From: Prevotella sp. UBA2755 | GTDB taxonomy: Bacteria; Bacteroidota; Bacteroidia; Bacteroidales; Bacteroidaceae | NCBI GenBank assembly: GCA_002353225.1 | Contig: DEJF01000014.1 | Span: 1 to 13,319 of the forward strand | Length of the DNA: 13,319 bases | Direction of reading: 5' to 3' | Position numbers and translations under genes: made by a program | In this document: piece after piece, positions 1 to 7,637 of the stretch | Layout: each line of letters begins with the position of its first letter | Position numbering within the stretch: position 1 is the first letter of the stretch | The notes under the pieces: generated by a model | Seen by the model: the letters and a program-made list of their open reading frames with translations, nothing else | Databases searched by the model: none | Told to the model about the DNA's origin: nothing

Positions 1-2
1 AT

Positions 3-1859
3 ACCTGTGACGATACCCATCTTCTGACCACTCTTATTATAATAGGCAGCATTCTCGAACGCCAGGTCATCAGTCTGGGGACTGCCACTATTACTAAAGA
101 TAATACCCGTCGGCTTTGTCGTCAGGGTACCTGTATAGGTCCACTTCCACACTTTATTGCCATTATCCAAGGTACCTACCTGTGTGCAGGCGACACCAGG
201 CCATGAACCACCCGTATAGTTATTATTGTTGTCCCATGCCCAACACATCACCTTTGTCCATGTGGCAGGAGCCTCGAAGAAGGCACACATCTCACCGTCG
301 GCGACCTTGCAGAAAGAAGGAATAGTAAACTCCTCGGAGTCTGTCACGGTATAGGTACGGGTCTGGATACTGCTGACAGAACTGCCGATAAGCAATCCCA
401 CTTTCAACGTGGTCGTTCCCTTGGGAATCGTAATCTCCGTACCACTTGCCACCTGCTTACTTCCCGATGTGGGATTAGAGCCGTCCGTGGTATACACCAG
501 TTTGGCATTATCACTGGTCACGGCAGAGAGGAGCACCTTCAACGTCCCCTCGTAACTGCCGGAGGCATGACTGATCCACGCAGTGTTAGCAGCCTTGTCG
601 ACATAGTAGGCATAGTGATAACCTGACAGCACCTTCACCCATGAAGACTCTGAGGGAGAATAACTGCTGGCGGTCTTACCCACCACGCACAACAGTTTAG
701 CCTTTGAACCCTCCACACTCACCGCATAGTTGTTGGTGTTACTCGTCACCTGCGTATAACTGCTCGTATTCTGAATACCTGCCAGATAACGCACGTCAAT
801 CATCGACTTGATGTCCTGCTTGCAGTCCTGCCAGTGGGTCATAAAGACACAAGGGGTACCAGGCATGGCAAGCAGATAAGCATTGGCGGCAAGCGTATCT
901 TTCTTCAACGGGTCCTGGGCGGCATTGGGACGTTTCTCCGTATCGTGGTTCTCCACGAAAGTCACGGCATACTGCTTGTAACTGCCGCTATTGACAAGAT
1001 TGCTAATCAAGGGGTAGTTTCCCTCGTTAGCCTGTGCTAATCTGTTCCATTGTCCATTATTTACCGCATTGCGCACCGTATAGCGGAACTGGAAGTCAAA
1101 GGCGGCACTGGTCTTGCCTGTCGCATCTATCCAGTTCTTGATAGTCGTCGTACCATCCCAGCACTCACCTACGGAGAACTGCGGCTTCGCATCCTCGTTG
1201 TACATCTTAGTATAGGAGCCAGCATAGCCCTTCACCATATCATAGCGGAAACCCACATAACCCAGATCCTCCAAGAGCATCTTCAGATAAGCCTTCACGT
1301 TCGTCTGCACATTCGTGCTCTTATGGTCAAGGTCGCGCATACCGTCCCATCCCTCACCTGTATCTTTGTTCGATCCTACCTGATACCCGTTCTTGGCAGC
1401 CTCATCGTCAGAGCAGATATCCTTATTGGTTAACTGATAAGTAACGCCTTTATAGGTCTCTTTCGGGAAATCTGTCCATGTGCTGACATTACGACGATGA
1501 TTGATGACGACATCGGCAATAGTGCCAATACCTTTATTCTTAAAAGTCTTAATCATCGAGCGTAGTTCCGCCTCCGTGCCGAACGAACTCTTATAGTTAT
1601 TACCACCTGGGAACCAGTACAGGTCATCGTAACCCATCGACTTCCCCCCACAGTTTCCACTCTGGGGGATCCATACCAACTTAAAGTATTGCGACAGTTC
1701 ATCTGCCTGCGCCTCTAAGACAGTCCACTGGGCATCATCATAACCATCCCAATAGAAGCCCTGCAGCATCACGCCGCCATAGTTTGCGGGCCATCCCTGT
1801 GCCGAAGCAGTCAGTGTGGCAACCAATACGATTAATGTCGTGTAGATTCTCTTCATCAT
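3..1859 (-). CDS. GH13 alpha-amylase with C-terminal starch-binding module (3' end outside window)
   Basis: Endo-acting alpha-amylase that would cut alpha-1,4-glucan. The gene is open at the left edge: 619 codons are visible with no stop. A signal peptide (residues 1-20, ending TASA before Gln) is followed by a (beta/alpha)8 barrel, residues about 25-345. All four GH13 conserved regions are present: DVVINH (Asp116-His121), GFRYDMVKG with nucleophile Asp207, GECWDG with acid/base Glu232, and FVENHDT with Asp306. Domain C follows. Residues about 435-505 resemble a chitobiase-C/Fn3-associated domain (YTTDGSNPTSGS at 456 onward). Residues about 521-619 resemble a CBM26-type starch-binding module (TGGSWPG, IIFSNSG, then QTDDLAF). 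There is no lipobox Cys, unlike Bacteroides SusG. The start is set by the signal peptide and by GGTGAG just upstream; a second ATG follows immediately. The gene has its own promoter and operator-like site. GH13 is certain; the subfamily is not assigned. Confidence 0.95.
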   Translation of the reverse strand, partial: MMKRIYTTLIVLVATLTASAQGWPANYGGVMLQGFYWDGYDDAQWTVLEAQADELSQYFKLVWIPQSGNCGGKSMGYDDLYWFPGGNNYKSSFGTEAELRSMIKTFKNKGIGTIADVVINHRRNVSTWTDFPKETYKGVTYQLTNKDICSDDEAAKNGYQVGSNKDTGEGWDGMRDLDHKSTNVQTNVKAYLKMLLEDLGYVGFRYDMVKGYAGSYTKMYNEDAKPQFSVGECWDGTTTIKNWIDATGKTSAAFDFQFRYTVRNAVNNGQWNRLAQANEGNYPLISNLVNSGSYKQYAVTFVENHDTEKRPNAAQDPLKKDTLAANAYLLAMPGTPCVFMTHWQDCKQDIKSMIDVRYLAGIQNTSSYTQVTSNTNNYAVSVEGSKAKLLCVVGKTASSYSPSESSWVKVLSGYHYAYYVDKAANTAWISHASGSYEGTLKVLLSAVTSDNAKLVYTTDGSNPTSGSKQVASGTEITIPKGTTTLKVGLLIGSSVSSIQTRTYTVTDSEEFTIPSFCKVADGEMCAFFEAPATWTKVMCWAWDNNNNYTGGSWPGVACTQVGTLDNGNKVWKWTYTGTLTTKPTGIIFSNSGSPQTDDLAFENAAYYNKSGQKMGIVTG

Positions 1860-1886
1860 ATCTCACCAGTTTTTAGTTCTTGTGTG

Positions 1887-1894
1887 CAAAGTTA
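1887..1894 (-). promoter_or_regulatory. Bacteroidota -7 promoter element of the amylase gene
   Basis: Read on the minus strand this is TAACTTTG, a perfect match to the Bacteroidota -7 consensus TAnnTTTG. It ends 28 bases before the amylase ATG, giving an estimated start of transcription near 1880 and a leader of about 20 nt. No TTTG is seen at the usual -33 distance, so the promoter may need an activator. Confidence 0.72.
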
Positions 1895-1948
1895 GTTCTT
1901 TTACCCTCACGTTATTCTTCCGAGTCGTTAAATATGGCTGGGACGCTC

Positions 1949-1964
1949 ATGCAATCGGTTGCAC
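1949..1964. promoter_or_regulatory. LacI-family operator-like site upstream of the amylase
   Basis: The sequence ATGCAATCGGTTGCAC matches 13 of 16 positions of the perfect palindrome at 10793-10808. It keeps the inverted arms TGCAA/TTGCA and the central CG. Its centre (1956.5) is 62.5 bp upstream of the first T of the amylase -7 box, the same offset as at the susC and lacI promoters. The identical placement is the main reason for calling a degenerate copy. Confidence 0.72.
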
Positions 1965-2083
1965 GGATTGGCGGACTCACCACCTCAACAGCATAAAGAC
2001 CATCCTATGTCGTCATAAGCCCCTTTGTAGCCAAGGTGAAAAGCCGTTCTTCGCAGTTGTTAGGAGCATCCTGGCTAACGGTT
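1965..2083. other. Rest of the amylase-GH53 intergenic gap; no gene seen
   Basis: No convincing gene is seen between the amylase operator and the tandem repeats. A weak imperfect inverted repeat (TAGCCAAGG at 2028-2036 against CCTGGCTA at 2070-2077, one bulge) could fold in the minus-strand transcript downstream of GH53, but it has no T-tract and is not called a terminator. Confidence 0.4.
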
Positions 2084-2098
2084 GACTCCAGTCAACCG
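2079..2098. repeat. 20-bp perfect palindrome at the edge of the tandem repeat array
   Basis: The sequence has 9-bp arms CGGTTGACT and AGTCAACCG around a 2-base centre CC. It overlaps the first unit of the tandem array. As RNA it would form a short hairpin downstream of the GH53 gene, but no T-tract follows on the minus strand, so it is not a standard intrinsic terminator. Confidence 0.6.
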
Positions 2099-2165
2099 AC
2101 CTGCCGACTCCAGTCAACCGACCTGCCGACTCTAAGTCAACCGACCTGCCGACTCTAAGTCAACC
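2084..2165. repeat. Tandem repeat, 22/23-bp unit, about 3.7 copies
   Basis: The units are 2084-2105, 2106-2127 (identical, 22 bp), 2128-2150 (23 bp, CTAAG replacing CCAG) and a partial copy at 2151-2165. The core is GACTC(C/TA)AGTCAACCGACCTGCC. Each unit holds a small GACT...AGTC inverted repeat. The array starts five bases beyond the GH53 stop codon on the minus strand, so it lies in the 3' region of that transcript. It looks non-coding. Confidence 0.85.
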
Positions 2166-2170
2166 ACTAT

Positions 2171-3259
2171 TCACCACTTTAGTTCATAGAGTGCGGGCTT
2201 GGCACGACTTGTATAATTGTCGAACAAGCCACGGTTGAGCCAGTAGTTAGTGACCTGCCGCCCACTCTCATTCTCCTCCGGGAACCACCAGAAGACACCT
2301 GTCACTTGTGGGTGACGGCGCAGTTCCATCATCAACTCAGCGGTAAACTGCCGCTGCCCCTCTGTGGTAATCGGGTAGAACTCGGCATACTGGTCTGGTC
2401 CCTTTGCCCATCGATCGTTCTCATGAGAGTAATAGGCTGCTGTCTCCACAATCATCACCTCCTTGTCGGGAAACACGACAGCAAGGGAGTCGAGGGTGTT
2501 ATGGAGTACGGGCAGACGGTCGTGCCACATCGGATAATACGACAGTCCGATGATGTCGTAGTCCACCTGATAGCGACGCATCTGCTCATAGAAGTTCTTG
2601 GTGACTGTCCAGTCGCCCGCCTTCTCTGTATGAATGATCAATTTCGCCTTCGGACATAGTTCCCGACAGGCACGGACGCCACCCTTCAACAGAAGGGACA
2701 GCACGTCGAAGCCCTCGCTACCCGCAGCATTGACACGTCCTACTTCCCACATCATACCATTAGTAATCTCATTGCCCACCTGTATCATCTCGGGTATACA
2801 GCCGGCAGCAATCATCCGCTGCAGACAATGACGGGTATAGGCATATACCGAGTCGGGCAACGTCTCTGGAGCCGCGTCCTTCCAACGTTTCGGCATAAAC
2901 TGCTTGGCAGGGTCAGCCCATGTGTCACTGTAATGGAAGTCAAGCATCAGGGCAAGTCCTGCCTTCTTGATTTGTTTCGAGAAACGGATGACATAGTCCA
3001 AGTCCTGACATACTCCCTCTCCCTGATGTTCTTTGCTGGCAAAGCGAGGGTCAACGAACAAGCGGACACGTACCGCATTCCACCCTTGCTGTTTCAAGAA
3101 CCTCAAGGGCTTCACCTTCTTACCTGCCGAGTCGCGATATACCGTCCCTGCCTCCTCATACGACGGTAACATGGACAAGTCGCCTCCCAGATACCGTTGC
3201 TGGGCAGCGGCAACCGTTGCCATCCATGTACCTATTAATAATATAAAGATCCTTTTCAT
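2171..3259 (-). CDS. GH53 arabinogalactan endo-beta-1,4-galactanase
   Basis: By family, this enzyme hydrolyses internal beta-1,4-galactosyl links of type I (arabino)galactan side chains of pectin. At 362 aa it is the normal size for a single-domain GH53. A signal peptide (residues 1-19, VAAA before QQ) has no lipobox, so the protein is periplasmic or released rather than lipid-anchored. The family landmarks are present: RVRLFVDP near 64-71, LDFHYSDTWADPAKQ at 106-120, the acid/base in VGNEIT (Glu164), LSYYPMWH at 239-246 and the nucleophile in IVETA (Glu272). It is the last gene of the susCDEF-order block, 77 bases after the SusF-like gene, with a candidate hairpin in that gap. Its galactan specificity does not match the starch-type neighbours. 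The start is chosen by the signal peptide; no Shine-Dalgarno is seen. Confidence 0.95.
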   Translation of the reverse strand: MKRIFILLIGTWMATVAAAQQRYLGGDLSMLPSYEEAGTVYRDSAGKKVKPLRFLKQQGWNAVRVRLFVDPRFASKEHQGEGVCQDLDYVIRFSKQIKKAGLALMLDFHYSDTWADPAKQFMPKRWKDAAPETLPDSVYAYTRHCLQRMIAAGCIPEMIQVGNEITNGMMWEVGRVNAAGSEGFDVLSLLLKGGVRACRELCPKAKLIIHTEKAGDWTVTKNFYEQMRRYQVDYDIIGLSYYPMWHDRLPVLHNTLDSLAVVFPDKEVMIVETAAYYSHENDRWAKGPDQYAEFYPITTEGQRQFTAELMMELRRHPQVTGVFWWFPEENESGRQVTNYWLNRGLFDNYTSRAKPALYELKW

Positions 3260-3279
3260 CGCTTGTTAAATCAAAATCA

Positions 3280-3308
3280 GGCAGACAAGGTTTTTGAGCC
3301 TGTCCGCC
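3280..3308 (-). terminator. Hairpin between SusF-like gene and GH53 (candidate terminator/attenuator)
   Basis: On the minus strand this reads GGCGGACAGG, a 9-base loop, then a complementary arm ending GTCTGCC, giving a 10-bp stem. Two pairs are G-U in minus-strand RNA and would be A-C mismatches in plus-strand RNA, so the fold suits the operon's transcript. TGATTTTGATTT follows, a weak T-tract. The hairpin sits 28 bases after the SusF-like stop and 20 bases before the GH53 ATG, so it may lower read-through into GH53. Confidence 0.6.
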
Positions 3309-3336
3309 CGATCATGGTTATTGTTTAGGGGTTATT

Positions 3337-4746
3337 TTACTTTGCTGTAATTGTACAGTACGACTTCGTATCACAACTTGGATAGAACTCTATATGTACA
3401 TCACCAGCCATATCAACGGGGATATTGTCGTTGCTACCATTGATAATGTTATCCATGGTACCTCCCCAGTTACCGTCAGCATTATCCCAAGTTCCATTAC
3501 CTTTGAACTTGATGACACCAGCCTCAGTGAAGGTAGCGTCACACTCCCAGCACTGCTTCTCAGTGTTGAATGTCATCTCAACGCCAGTATCCCAGTCGTT
3601 GTTGACGGCACTACCTACCACAAACACACTGTTAATCTTTGTCAGAGACCATGTCATGGCAGCAATATCAACATTGATGCAGTAGAAGCCCTCACCATTG
3701 TCGAGCCAGCAGTTCCATTCACCATCAGCAGTCAGGTTTCCTGTAGGCTGGTCTGGAGTCTGACCCCAGTCGCCATCCCAGTTGTCTTCATTGGGTTTGA
3801 ACTTAAACTCGCCATTCAGGTAGTAGAAGCCTTGATACTTACCATCACTATTAGCACCATACAGTGGGTGAGATGTTGTCCAACCACCCTCATTGCCAAT
3901 TTCATAGATATAGTCATTGAATGCCACTTCCGTATAACTCCAAGTCTGGTCGAGCATATTGAAGGTAAGACGGATCATGACCGTATTGGCAGCGATACCC
4001 TCAATCTTGAAGTTGCCACCATCGTTGTTGTAGTTGAACTTACCCTCATCGCCAGCGGCAAGACAACCGCTCCAGTCACCACCAAGTCCATCAATAGGTG
4101 TAGCCTTGAACTCTATCGACTCAGGATTTCCAATCTTAGCCGTCTCAATTGTGCAGGTGAAAGTTGGATTGGCGTAAGGATCGTCGCCGTCATTTGACAG
4201 TTCAAAGTCCGTATTACTATTATCCCAGCCATTGATAGTACCTGTAAGATAGTAGGCAGAAGCGATGACGGGAGCCTTGGGCACAACCTGGAAGGTCACG
4301 GCACCAGCGTCAATTTTCACGGCACCACCGTTTTGTACAGCATAGAAATAGACAGTGCCAGTCACTGAGCGAGCCTCAGGACGCAGTCCGAAGATGGAAG
4401 CGATATAGGAAGAAAGAGCCTCCCCAGATACTTTTCCGTCAGTGGTAGCAGGCAGCACGGTGCCGTCCTCAAACACGATCTCAGCCTTCGAGAGTTCAAC
4501 ACCTTCTGGCAAAGCAGTCTCTGACACTGAGAATGCTTGCACGTCCTGTTCCGCACTCACCTCTACGGTGTTAAGGTCAATCAGTCCGATCTGACTGGCT
4601 GTGAAGCCGGGAACCGCTACAGCGGCATCAGCCTCCGCCTTCTTCAGACCAGCGAATTCGTTATCCTCAGGACCGCAGGCAGTCATGAACAAACCCGCAA
4701 CTGCGAGCATCATATATATAGATAACTTTTTCATTGTTTCGTTCAT
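3337..4746 (-). CDS. SusF-like outer-membrane starch-binding lipoprotein
   Basis: Non-catalytic surface lipoprotein, inferred to hold alpha-glucan at the cell surface for the SusCD importer. The signal peptide ends in lipobox FMTAC with Cys24, then GPEDNE, an acidic start typical of exported Bacteroidota lipoproteins. Residues about 40-155 look like an N-terminal Ig-like domain. Three consecutive SusE/SusF-type beta-sandwich CBMs follow: about 163-276 (YYLTGTINGWD), 277-371 (YEIGNEGGW, then FKFKPNEDNWDGDWG) and 372-469 (FVVGSAVNNDW, then IKFKGNGTWDNADGNWGG). The repeated tryptophan-rich pattern supports carbohydrate binding. The upstream SusE-like gene is 21 bases away, so the two are co-transcribed. 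Met5 (4734) is an alternative start that would give the more usual MKK lipoprotein leader. The ligand is inferred from family and context, not shown. Confidence 0.88.
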   Translation of the reverse strand: MNETMKKLSIYMMLAVAGLFMTACGPEDNEFAGLKKAEADAAVAVPGFTASQIGLIDLNTVEVSAEQDVQAFSVSETALPEGVELSKAEIVFEDGTVLPATTDGKVSGEALSSYIASIFGLRPEARSVTGTVYFYAVQNGGAVKIDAGAVTFQVVPKAPVIASAYYLTGTINGWDNSNTDFELSNDGDDPYANPTFTCTIETAKIGNPESIEFKATPIDGLGGDWSGCLAAGDEGKFNYNNDGGNFKIEGIAANTVMIRLTFNMLDQTWSYTEVAFNDYIYEIGNEGGWTTSHPLYGANSDGKYQGFYYLNGEFKFKPNEDNWDGDWGQTPDQPTGNLTADGEWNCWLDNGEGFYCINVDIAAMTWSLTKINSVFVVGSAVNNDWDTGVEMTFNTEKQCWECDATFTEAGVIKFKGNGTWDNADGNWGGTMDNIINGSNDNIPVDMAGDVHIEFYPSCDTKSYCTITAK

Positions 4747-4767
4747 TTTAGTGTTAATGAATTAATA

Positions 4768-5931
4768 TTATTCAGCCACAACGGGAACCACACAAATCTT
4801 GCTGGTGATATCGTTGATGTAGAAGCGGTAAGTACCCTTGGCACACTTGATGTTGTCGCCGCCACCTACACCCAGTGCACTGAACTGTTCACTGCTGACT
4901 GTCCAAGCAGCACCCCAGTTGGTACCCCAGTCATGGTCGGCACGGAACTTAAACTCCACATCGTCATTGGTAAAGGTGTGCTCAACATACCAGTTATGAG
5001 GAGTCACCTGAGTCATGTCAACATCATTAGACCAGTCGTCTGTCCAGTTTCCTATCAAAGATATAGAGGAATACTCGGTAGGCTCCTGATTCTCAAGTTT
5101 AGTCCATGAGTAACTCATGTGATGTTTGTCGAAGGTGAAGGTATAGTACTCAGCGGTAGGTGATGAGATAGCCTGTGCTTCAACGTTAATAATAGCGCCC
5201 TCAGGAGAGTTGTCACCATCAACCGCACAACCATAGGCTGCGTCCCAGTTTTCGATAAGCGCATCTTCCTCTGCCCATATCTTCAGGTCCCATGCACCAG
5301 TAAACTTCGTGGTATAGGTATACACATCACCACCCTCTGGATACATCAATGCCGTGGAAGCGGCTGCACCTGTCCAGCCAGGCTGTGCACCAACAATATA
5401 GAACAACAGATTTGGAACAGGAGGCAACACATAAGACGTAGTGGCTGTCATGATGACCTCGTTAGAATAAACAGATGTCGTCTCCTCCTTACCCGACAGG
5501 TAAGCATGAACACGAGCCTTCACCTTAGCAGTGAGTGGGAAATCCACCTCATCACGGCCCAGTTCCACCAATGCTGCTGTGACAGCACCCGCAATCTCAC
5601 TGGTAGGTACTGTAATAGCCAGAGGATCCTCATTACTGGTCTCTGTCGATTGCCACTCAGACCATGTCGAGCCATCTTCCGATGCAGCAAACTCCATCAT
5701 ATAGGTGATATGAGCGGTATAACCATAGTTAGGCTGGTCAGCCTTAAAAGTAAGACTGGTAGAATTATCCAAGTCAATGGTATTGGCTGAGATGCCAGGA
5801 GCATAGAGCACAAAACTGCCATCTTCGGGAACCGATAAGGTTGGATTATCGTCGCGATTGGTAGAGCATGCAGTAAACGCTACTAACGCCATAAGCATGG
5901 ATGCTAATATACTTAATTTTTTCATTTTCAT
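4768..5931 (-). CDS. susE: SusE-like outer-membrane glycan-binding lipoprotein
   Basis: Surface starch-binding accessory lipoprotein directly after susD (38-base gap). The signal peptide ends in lipobox AFTAC with Cys22. Residues about 28-165 form the SusE N-terminal Ig-type domain: PTLSVPEDGSFVLYAPG, then SLTFKADQPNYGYTAHITY. Two CBM modules follow, about 172-280 (FYIVGAQPGWTG, then DLKIWAEEDALIENW) and 286-387 (ISLIGNWTDDW, then FKFRADHDWGTNWG, then GTYRFYIN). The length of 387 aa is normal for SusE. Together with the next gene the locus encodes five such modules. Two in-frame ATGs lie at the start (5931 and 5925) and the choice hardly changes the leader. The 'susE' name rests on domain content and position; exact glycan specificity is not visible. 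Confidence 0.9.
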   Translation of the reverse strand: MKMKKLSILASMLMALVAFTACSTNRDDNPTLSVPEDGSFVLYAPGISANTIDLDNSTSLTFKADQPNYGYTAHITYMMEFAASEDGSTWSEWQSTETSNEDPLAITVPTSEIAGAVTAALVELGRDEVDFPLTAKVKARVHAYLSGKEETTSVYSNEVIMTATTSYVLPPVPNLLFYIVGAQPGWTGAAASTALMYPEGGDVYTYTTKFTGAWDLKIWAEEDALIENWDAAYGCAVDGDNSPEGAIINVEAQAISSPTAEYYTFTFDKHHMSYSWTKLENQEPTEYSSISLIGNWTDDWSNDVDMTQVTPHNWYVEHTFTNDDVEFKFRADHDWGTNWGAAWTVSSEQFSALGVGGGDNIKCAKGTYRFYINDITSKICVVPVVAE

Positions 5932-5969
5932 TTTTGATTTAAAAATGTTGTTGCTATTTCTATACAGGC

Positions 5970-7601
5970 TTAATAACCTTCATTCTGCTTCAAGTTTGGA
6001 TTTGCAACCAGGTCGCTTGAAGGCAAGGGGAATATACTGCGATAACCAGACAAGGTTCCTCCGGCAGCAGTACCGCCAATCCATATACGACGCACACCAG
6101 TAAAGTTACCGAAGCGAATCATATCCATACGACGACGACCTTCGAAACCGAACTCACGGCTCCACTCGTCCTCGATATCATCAAGTGAGAATACATTTAT
6201 ATTGCTATTGGCATGAGCACGGTTACGCAATGCTTTGATGTACTCAAGACCTGTTGAACTGACATTGCCGCCATTCAAACGGGCATCAGCCTCTGCATAA
6301 GTCAGGTAAGCCTCAGCAAGACGGAAGAGCGGGAAGTCATAGTCTGTATGCTCGGCATTGTGTGTCTCACTACCGTCAGCATGTGTGTTCAGGAACTTCA
6401 CATAGCCATAACCCTCCTCGAACTTATCCTCAGCGTTAATTTCAAGTTCATGTCCCTGCGTCATGAAGAGACAACGGTCATCATTGGCAGCGGCTGCCAA
6501 GTCGGCAGGAGTACCTGAAGGTGCGTCATCATTGGGGAACCACTTCTCTATGAAGTATTTCTTGGCACGAATACCACCCCAGTTACTGCTAATACCAGTT
6601 GGATAAGCAGCGATATCGTCTGCATTAACACAACCTGCTGCCAAGAATACACCACCCCAACTCTGCGTCAACTCACCATCAAACAAGATGGGGAATACGA
6701 TCTCATTCTGAGCACCGTTGGTGTCATTATCACCCATGAACAGCAACTGATAACCATTGTAGCCATTCATAGAAGTGGTGCTGAGAGAATAACCAGAATT
6801 GATTGCCTTCTCGGCATAAGCGCGAGCATCCTCCCAACGGGCAGTTCCCGTATATACCTCAGCATTCAGATACATACGCATCAGCAGCATATAACCAGCC
6901 GCAATATCAGCACGACCATACTTAATGGTCTTTGCCGCTGCCAATACATCTGTTCCCTCACCTTCGCCTATCACGTCTTTCAACTCACTCTCAACAAAGT
7001 CAAAGACCTCTTTACGAGAAGCCTGTACGGGAGCCTCTGAAGACACATGGGTAATGAAAGGAGGATTGCCAAACATATCCATCAGATAGTAATAGTACAA
7101 GGCACGCATATAACGAACCTCTGCGACTTTCAGAGAGTACTCGTCAATGTCTGAAGGCGCATTGTCGAGGAAGAAGTTACAAAGAGTGATACCAAACATA
7201 CAACGATAATAGATACCGCGCAGCAAAGCGTGGTTGTCACCCCAAGTACCGCGATTGAACTCTGGAATACCAGCATCTGTCAGCCATGCACAAAGAGACT
7301 CATCAGACGACAGTTCATTAGCATACCATACAACACGCATAAATACTGACATACCCTCATCAATATCACTGGGAAGGTCACTATTACCGTGAGGACCTGT
7401 AAGACCTGTCAAGGCAAGGTTGCCATAAATCTTATTCAGAATACCATCATAATCCGCTGTGGTAGTCTGCTGTGGGTTGGGGTTGTCGGGATGTAATGAT
7501 CCACCAATGATGGTTGCATCGTCAGCACATGCGGTAAAGCAAAGTGTGGCAACACCCATCATAGCCACAGCCATCATATTTTTAATACCTTTGATATTCA
7601 T
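5970..7601 (-). CDS. susD: SusD/RagB family surface glycan-binding lipoprotein
   Basis: Lid and ligand-binding partner of the SusC transporter, anchored on the outer leaflet of the outer membrane. The signal peptide ends in lipobox CFTAC with Cys25, followed by ADDA. The N-terminal TPR-like SusD region includes YDGILNKIYGNLALTG (51-66) and EVRYMRALYYYYLMDMFGNP (161-180). The C-terminal SusD_RagB signatures are DFPLFRLAEAYLTYAEADA (422-440), IKALRNRAHAN (455-465), EFGFEGRRRMDMIRFG (483-498) and a closing FPLPSSDLVANPNLKQNEGY. The length of 543 aa is typical. It lies 36 bases after the susC stop, so it is translated from the same message. Starch-type specificity is inferred from the SusE/F-like CBM proteins and the nearby amylase. 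Confidence 0.96.
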   Translation of the reverse strand: MNIKGIKNMMAVAMMGVATLCFTACADDATIIGGSLHPDNPNPQQTTTADYDGILNKIYGNLALTGLTGPHGNSDLPSDIDEGMSVFMRVVWYANELSSDESLCAWLTDAGIPEFNRGTWGDNHALLRGIYYRCMFGITLCNFFLDNAPSDIDEYSLKVAEVRYMRALYYYYLMDMFGNPPFITHVSSEAPVQASRKEVFDFVESELKDVIGEGEGTDVLAAAKTIKYGRADIAAGYMLLMRMYLNAEVYTGTARWEDARAYAEKAINSGYSLSTTSMNGYNGYQLLFMGDNDTNGAQNEIVFPILFDGELTQSWGGVFLAAGCVNADDIAAYPTGISSNWGGIRAKKYFIEKWFPNDDAPSGTPADLAAAANDDRCLFMTQGHELEINAEDKFEEGYGYVKFLNTHADGSETHNAEHTDYDFPLFRLAEAYLTYAEADARLNGGNVSSTGLEYIKALRNRAHANSNINVFSLDDIEDEWSREFGFEGRRRMDMIRFGNFTGVRRIWIGGTAAGGTLSGYRSIFPLPSSDLVANPNLKQNEGY

Positions 7602-7637
7602 AACGATTTTCCTTTTTATTATTTTAATAAGGTAAGT

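Noticed and set aside
1..1859. Amylase gene as a truncated pseudogene
   Set aside because: The frame is open from the start codon to the window edge with every catalytic motif intact. It is cut by the window, not broken.
1882..2085. Plus-strand 67-codon open frame in the amylase-GH53 gap
   Set aside because: It runs across the amylase -7 box, operator-like site and the start of the tandem repeats, and has no recognisable domain or start context. Regulatory DNA explains the stretch better.
3394..4197. Long plus-strand open frame of 267 codons antisense to the SusF-like gene
   Set aside because: It overlaps a clear lipoprotein gene entirely, shows no family motif, and its Ile/Val/Thr-rich product is what an antisense frame of this gene would give.
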